Of a stretch of 64,000 nucleotides of DNA, positions 57,431-64,000 are shown piece by piece. Numbering within the stretch: position 1 is the stretch's first letter; every line of letters begins with the position of its first letter. The DNA is taken from NCBI GenBank assembly GCA_949316495.1, contig OX439009.1, forward strand, positions 42,641,966 through 42,705,965, read 5' to 3'. The notes beneath the pieces are model-generated. The model worked only from the letters and a program-made list of their open reading frames with translations. It made no database searches and was not told where the DNA came from. This stretch comes from Amphiduros pacificus (lineage: Eukaryota > Annelida > Polychaeta > Phyllodocida > Hesionidae). The translations under genes and the position numbers were made by a program.

Positions 57431-59252
57431 TAAGGGGTTCGTAAGATGATGATCACTTCTGTGATGATCAAAATGACAAAGTCCACATGTGTAGTATGTT
57501 CGCTATGAAGGAGTGAAGATAGAGCTGTGAAAATTTTTACGGGGTCACCTACTTTTTTATTCTACATCTTTTTTTCACTGTTCCAAATAGGTTTGGGCCA
57601 GGGTGCTAGGCAATATGCACGGAACAAAAGAACAAAATTGGCCCTGTTGCTATGCACAGAAATACTGCAAGGAGTCAATTTAGTGTCTTGAAATTTTTTA
57701 CGTGGTATCCTACTTTTGTCTAAAGAGTGCATCTATTTGGTTTGTGAAGGGCTAGCCCCAATGGGCTAGGTATGGCAGCCCCAAAAAGTTTTGGTTCATA
57801 AAACTTGAAAGTAGGGAAATTTGATGAAATGCGCTCTCCTTTTGGAATTTTTGCTCTACGGGCATTATTTGTCGACCATATTCACAAAAATCTGATTTTC
57901 CAATGATAAATGAGAAGTACTTTGAAATTTTCTTGCGCATAATTCCACAGCTATAGAGTAAACACCATGAAGGAGTGTAGGTAGTGCTTTAAAAGTTTTT
58001 ACAGGGTCCCCTACTTTTGTCTAAAGAGTGCATCTCTTTGGTTTCTGAAGGGCTAGCCCCAATGGGCTAGGTATGGCAGCCCCACAATATTTTGGGTCAT
58101 AAAAATTGAAAGTTGGGAAACTTGATGAAATGCACTCTCCTTTTGGAATTTCTGGCCTATGAGCATTATTTGTTGACCATTTTTGTGAAAATCTTATTTC
58201 CCATGATATATGAGATGAAATTTAGAAATTTAGAGAAAATGATCCTTTTCTAAAATATGGAGAGCATGAAGGCTTGCTTTGAAGTGAAAAATGGCATGCT
58301 GAGGCCATGAAGGAAAAATAGGTTAGCTCTGTAATTTTCAAAGCTCTAGTACCAGCAAGGTGCCAGGGTCAAGATTTGGGACATGAGAATCAACTTTGGG
58401 AAATTGGATAAAATATGTTCTTTTGGAATTTCTGGCGTACAAGTGTTATTTGTTGGCTGTTTAGGCCCAAAACTGATTTCCGATGAAAAATGAGAAACAC
58501 ATGCACAAATAACCCTCAATACTTCCACCCAGGATTGTCAATGTTTAGGATCGACTACCTGTTTCTAAACACTTTTGATCATAATTTCTCAAATAATTGC
58601 CTTTCAACATGCACAATACATCAATCAAAACCTTTCAACATGCACAAGACATCAGTCAAAACCGGAAAATTTTCCAGATTCAAAATTATTTTAAAAAGTT
58701 TTATCACATGACCTAATTTGCATAGTTTTACATAATGAATAAATTAAAAAAAAAATTGAAAATAAGGTAAAAAATGGTATGATATTCTGATAATATATAA
58801 AATTCTAGGTTATTTTGATATTTCTAAGAAATTAATCGGACAATTATTAAGTATGTAAAAAGGACTTGAAAAAGGGGGGAGGAGCCTAAAATCATATTGA
58901 ATTCAAGCTCCGCCCACTATTTTGAATGCCATTAAGCAATAAATAATGTTTCGATTTTCACATATAAATTATGAAATCCAACTAGAATTGTATGCTCTTC
59001 CTCATGAAAACTTTAAATTTTAGGTTTCTGTAAAATTAAACAATCACATATATTAATGAGGTATCAATATGCTAATTAAGACATGTGACCAGACTAAAAA
59101 ATAAATTTTCAGAATCGAAATCTTTTGAGCTTTCCATAGATGTGTCAAACATGCTGATTGAACATGAACTGAAGAGTTCACCGACCAAAAGTATGGAGAG
59201 CAGTGCCTGTGTGAGATGTATTTTGAATAATCAAAGAAAATGATCCTTTTCT

Positions 59253-60871
59253 GCTGATGCTGAGCCACCTCAGACATATGATATAAAATGGTTAAAAGGT
59301 CGTATTGAAACACTTGGTGTCACTATAGGCAATGATCCAGCCATTATCACAAATCACAATTTTTTACCACGCTTGAAATGTGCTCAGGTTTCCCTCAATA
59401 TATGGAAACAAAGACGTTTATCCTTGAAGGGCAAAGTAACTATATTAAAATCCTTGATTTTACCAAAATTTGCAACATGGTAAATGCCAGTAAAGTTACA
59501 TGGGGAAAAAGAATATTAAATAGTAATTGAAAAAGGAAAGTAAAAAAGTCAGAAATTATAAAACCCATGTCAATAGAACATTTTTCTGAAACTAATTTAA
59601 GTAAATTAGTCATAGAAAATATTAAGATTCCATTTTATAAACAAGTGTATATATTTTGGAATGAATTAAAACCAGTTCCACCAGAAAATCACTCTTATTG
59701 AAATGAAATTCTGTGGTACAATAAATATATTCAGTCTCCTATAAATGGCAAACATTCAAAACAGGGAAAAAACAAAGAATTGATGTAGCCTGATTTTTAC
59801 AAAGCTGGTGTTATATATGTTAAAGATCTCTTTAATGACGCCAATGATAATAGGTTTTGATGGCTTTTCTAACAAATACACATTGAACTGTAATATTTTA
59901 AACTATTATAAACTAAGAAAAGCAATTCCATTACAGTGGTTGGAAGCAATATCAAAAGAAAAAGCCCAAACACAAAACGGGTTGGACATTATTCTTAACT
60001 GTAAAGGTTACACAAGGATGCTAAACGAAATAAAAACCAAACATTTCTATGACTCTTTTTGTATATGATAAGTTTGAAAGACCAACTGCCTTAGACAAAT
60101 GGGAGCTCAAATACAAAATCCAAAATGACTGGTTGACTATATTCAGACTACCATATTCCTGTACTAGGGAAACAAAATTACAAGCTCTTCAATATAGAAT
60201 TATAAACAGAATTTTACCAAGTAAGAGATGGCTGTACAATTTATCTATTGTGGAATCTGAAAAATGCCTTGAATGCAATGTAACAGACAAAATTGAAGAC
60301 TTTTTGTATCAATGTATTATAGTTAATGATTTTTGGATAGCTTTGGAAAAATGGTGGAACAGAACAACACCTAATGCAATCAAAATAACAGTAAAACATG
60401 TAATATTTGGATTTTACTATGATCTTAAACATTTTACTGATATAAATTATATTGTATTACTTGCAAAGATGTATATTTATTATCAATAGATTAATGAAGA
60501 AAGAGTATGTTTTTATAATTTCCTTAGAATACTCAAAAACAAATTAGAAATAGAAGAGTTAATTCATACAAAAAACAACATAATTGATATATTTAAAGAA
60601 AGGTGGAACACAATTATTGAAGAATTAGGATAAGAAAAACAAAATTATCTTCAGAGTAAAGAAAAAAAGAAAGATATGATCATTATTGCTCAGATTTGTT
60701 TTAAAATGCCCTTGGAAATTTGTGTGTGTCTGTCATTGTGAATTGTATATTATGTTCAGTCTGTCAATGTATTAATAATGCATGACTGTGTTATTTATTC
60801 TCTTTTGTATATACATTTCGCTTGTTATTGTTATGTAAAAAATGAAATAAAATATATTAAAGAAAAAAAAA
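59253..60871 (+). mobile_element. LINE copy in unit R4
   Basis: Target duplications at 59,242-59,252 and 60,872-60,882. Confidence 0.85.
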
Positions 60872-62259
60872 GATCCTTTTCTATATTATGTACACCACAA
60901 AGGCTTGTTTCAAAGTGAAAATGGCTGAATTTAAATAGGAAGTATTGGTCTTTGAATTTTCCTGTTATTTTCCATGAAAAATGAGATGTACTTTACAAAT
61001 TTTTAGAAAATGATCCTTTTAGTATAGAGAGCATGAAGGCTTGCATTGAAGTGAAAAATGGTATGCTGATTACATGAAGGAAAAATGGGTCTCAAATCAT
61101 CGGAAAATGCAATAAAAAACAAATACACAACAAATACACAACAAATACACAATAAATACAACAAATACACAACAAATACACATTCCAAATGGATCTGAAA
61201 TGACATAAAAGGTAAATATACATCAAATACAAATCAAATTCACACCAAATTCACATCAAATACATGTCTCAAATCATCATCCAATAATGCACTAAAAAAC
61301 AAATACACATCAAATAAATAATCATTGAATTGAAAAATGGCATGCTGATTTCATGAAGGAAAAATGGGTCTCAAATCGTCCGAAAATGCAATACACAACA
61401 AATACACAACAAATACACAACAAATACACAACAAATACACAACAAATACCAGCAAATAGACAACAAATACCAGCAAATACACAACAAATACACAACAAAT
61501 ACCACAAATACACAAGAAATACAAGAAATACAACAAATACGCAACAAATACACAACAAATACACAACAAATACACAACAAATACACAACAATGACCAGCA
61601 AATACACAACAAATACACAACAAATACACAACAAATACCACAAATACAACAAATACACAACAAATACACAACAAATACACAACAAATACACAACAAATAC
61701 ACAACAAATACACAACAAATACACAACAAATACACAACAAATACACAACAAATACACAACAAATACACAACAAATACACAACAAATACACAACAAATACA
61801 CAACAAATACACAACAAATACACAACAAATACCAGCAAATACACATCCCATATGCCTTAAAAACAAGTACACAGTAAGGTGCCAGGGTGCCAGGGTGCCA
61901 GGGTGCCAGGGTGCCAGGGTGCCAGGGTGCCAGGGTGCCAGGGTGCCAGGGTGCCAAGGTGCCAGGGTGCCAGTGGGCCAGGGAGCCAGGGAGCCAGGGA
62001 GCCAGAGAGCCAAGAGCTAGTATCAGCGCCAGCTTATGGGGCTGGATCTAGTGCCAACCTTTGGAGGGTTAGGGTTAGGGTTAGGGTTAGGGTTAGGGTT
62101 AGGGTTAGGGTTAGGTTTAGGGTTAGGGTTAGGTTAGGTGTTAGGGTTAGGGTTAGGTTAGGTGTTAGGGTTAGGGTAAGGGGTTCGTAAGATGATGATC
62201 ACTTCTGTGATGATCAAAATGACAAAGTCCACATGTGTAGTATGTTCGCTATGAAGGAG

Positions 62260-62553
62260 TTAGGGTTAGGGTTAGGGTTAGGGTTAGGGTTAGGGTTAGG
62301 GTTAGGGTTAGGGTTAGGGTTAGGGTTAGGGTTAGGGTTAGGGTTAGGGTTAGGGTTAGGGTTAGGGTTAGGGTTAGGGTTAGGGTTAGGGTTAGGGTTA
62401 GGGTTAGGGTTAGGGTTAGGGTTAGGGTTAGGGTTAGGGTTAGGGTTAGGGTTAGGGTTAGGGTTAGGGTTAGGGTTAGGGTTAGGGTTAGGGTTAGGGT
62501 TAGGGTTAGGGTTAGGGTTAGGGTTAGGGTTAGGGTTAGGGTTAGGGTTAGGG
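62260..62553 (+). repeat. Telomeric tract b of R4: 49 perfect TTAGGG
   Basis: 294 bp. With 27, 53 and 58 in the other units, this is the main length variable of the array. Confidence 0.95.
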
Positions 62554-64000
62554 TAAGGGGTTCGTAAGATGATGATCACTTCTGTGATGATCAAAATGAC
62601 AAAGTCCACATGTGTAGTATGTTCGCTATGAAGGAGTGAAGATAGAGCTGTGAAAATTTTTACGGGGTCACCTACTTTTTTATTCTACATCTTTTTTTCA
62701 CTGTTCCAAATAGGTTTGGGCCAGGGTGCTAGGCAATATGCACGGAACAAAAGAACAAAATTGGCCCTGTTGCTATGCACAGAAATACTGCAAGGAGTCA
62801 ATTTAGTGTCTTGAAATTTTTTACGTGGTATCCTACTTTTGTCTAAAGAGTGCATCTATTTGGTTTGTGAAGGGCTAGCCCCAATGGGCTAGGTATGGCA
62901 GCCCCAAAAAGTTTTGGTTCATAAAACTTGAAAGTAGGGAAATTTGATGAAATGCGCTCTCCTTTTGGAATTTTTGCTCTACGGGCATTATTTGTCGACC
63001 ATATTCACAAAAATCTGATTTTCCAATGATAAATGAGAAGTACTTTGAAATTTTCTTGCGCATAATTCCACAGCTATAGAGTAAACACCATGAAGGAGTG
63101 TAGGTAGTGCTTTAAAAGTTTTTACAGGGTCCCCTACTTTTGTCTAAAGAGTGCATCTCTTTGGTTTCTGAAGGGCTAGCCCCAATGGGCTAGGTATGGC
63201 AGCCCCACAATATTTTGGGTCATAAAAATTGAAAGTTGGGAAACTTGATGAAATGCACTCTCCTTTTGGAATTTCTGGCCTATGAGCATTATTTGTTGAC
63301 CATTTTTGTGAAAATCTTATTTCCCATGATATATGAGATGAAATTTAGAAATTTAGAGAAAATGATCCTTTTCTAAAATATGGAGAGCATGAAGGCTTGC
63401 TTTGAAGTGAAAAATGGCATGCTGAGGCCATGAAGGAAAAATAGGTTAGCTCTGTAATTTTCAAAGCTCTAGTACCAGCAAGGTGCCAGGGTCAAGATTT
63501 GGGACATGAGAATCAACTTTGGGAAATTGGATAAAATATGTTCTTTTGGAATTTCTGGCGTACAAGTGTTATTTGTTGGCTGTTTAGGCCCAAAACTGAT
63601 TTCCGATGAAAAATGAGAAACACATGCACAAATAACCCTCAATACTTCCACCCAGGATTGTCAATGTTTAGGATCGACTACCTGTTTCTAAACACTTTTG
63701 ATCATAATTTCTCAAATAATTGCCTTTCAACATGCACAATACATCAATCAAAACCTTTCAACATGCACAAGACATCAGTCAAAACCGGAAAATTTTCCAG
63801 ATTCAAAATTATTTTAAAAAGTTTTATCACATGACCTAATTTGCATAGTTTTACATAATGAATAAATTAAAAAAAAAATTGAAAATAAGGTAAAAAATGG
63901 TATGATATTCTGATAATATATAAAATTCTAGGTTATTTTGATATTTCTAAGAAATTAATCGGACAATTATTAAGTATGTAAAAAGGACTTGAAAAAGGGG
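62554..64000. repeat. 5-kb subtelomeric unit R5, cut by window end
   Basis: Boundary motif and nested modules as in R1-R4. The window stops before the LINE. The array therefore continues to the right. Confidence 0.9.

Larger units (their letters stand above)
57431..62553. repeat. 5-kb subtelomeric unit R4
   Basis: 5,123 bp. Apart from tract b length and the single satellite monomer, I see no difference from R3. Confidence 0.9.

Overview
This is a eukaryotic (metazoan) window. The evidence is a spliced host gene, non-LTR retrotransposons of the CR1/L2-like and Tx1/L1-like kinds, A+T-rich intergenic DNA, and long interstitial arrays of the canonical telomere hexamer TTAGGG. TTAGGG argues against most insects (TTAGG) and nematodes (TTAGGC). 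LINE types and satellite style suggest a marine invertebrate, but I cannot place the species. No LTR retroelement, Polinton or other virus-like element was recognised.

Layout: (1) 1-10,510 is an older, diverged block of subtelomere-like units. Each unit has a 5'-truncated LINE, an 11-bp satellite, an 8-bp GCCAGGGT array, a TTAGGG tract, and 1.2-1.8 kb of nested ~270-300-bp modules. One copy carries a U1-snRNA-like stretch near 8,040. (2) 10,820-11,645 holds a 36-bp minisatellite and a GGGCCA hexamer array. (3) 12,523-16,755 is a plus-strand gene with five coding exons, of a family I do not recognise. (4) 16,870-20,985 is mostly empty intergenic DNA. (5) 20,986-23,994 is a nearly full-length CR1/L2-like LINE ending in a (TTA)n tail. 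(6) 24,497-34,884 is four head-to-tail ~2.58-kb units, each with a minus-strand coiled-coil gene of unknown function; the three left units are almost identical. (7) 35,330-40,320 holds small repeats, an antisense CR1-like fragment and a nine-monomer 190-bp satellite. (8) 40,620-41,938 is a junction zone containing a perfect 30-bp palindrome. (9) 41,939-64,000 is a tandem array of ~5.0-5.2-kb units, four complete and a fifth cut by the window edge. By eye they differ almost only in the length of an internal perfect TTAGGG tract (27, 53, 58 and 49 hexamers).

Main reading: every TTAGGG tract runs in the same orientation, so a chromosome end would be expected to the right. The right-hand boundary of each tract is nearly invariant, while the left-hand boundary occurs at seven different sequences. 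This resembles the yeast Y' / ALT-survivor layout, in which subtelomeric units spread by recombination primed in telomeric repeats: broken ends healed with TTAGGG, followed by copying of the next unit. The sequence shows the layout; the mechanism is inference. Because the units are near-identical, assembly error must be excluded.

The many long open frames in the 11-bp, 8-bp, TTAGGG and GGGCCA arrays come from repeats that lack stop triplets. I do not call them genes.
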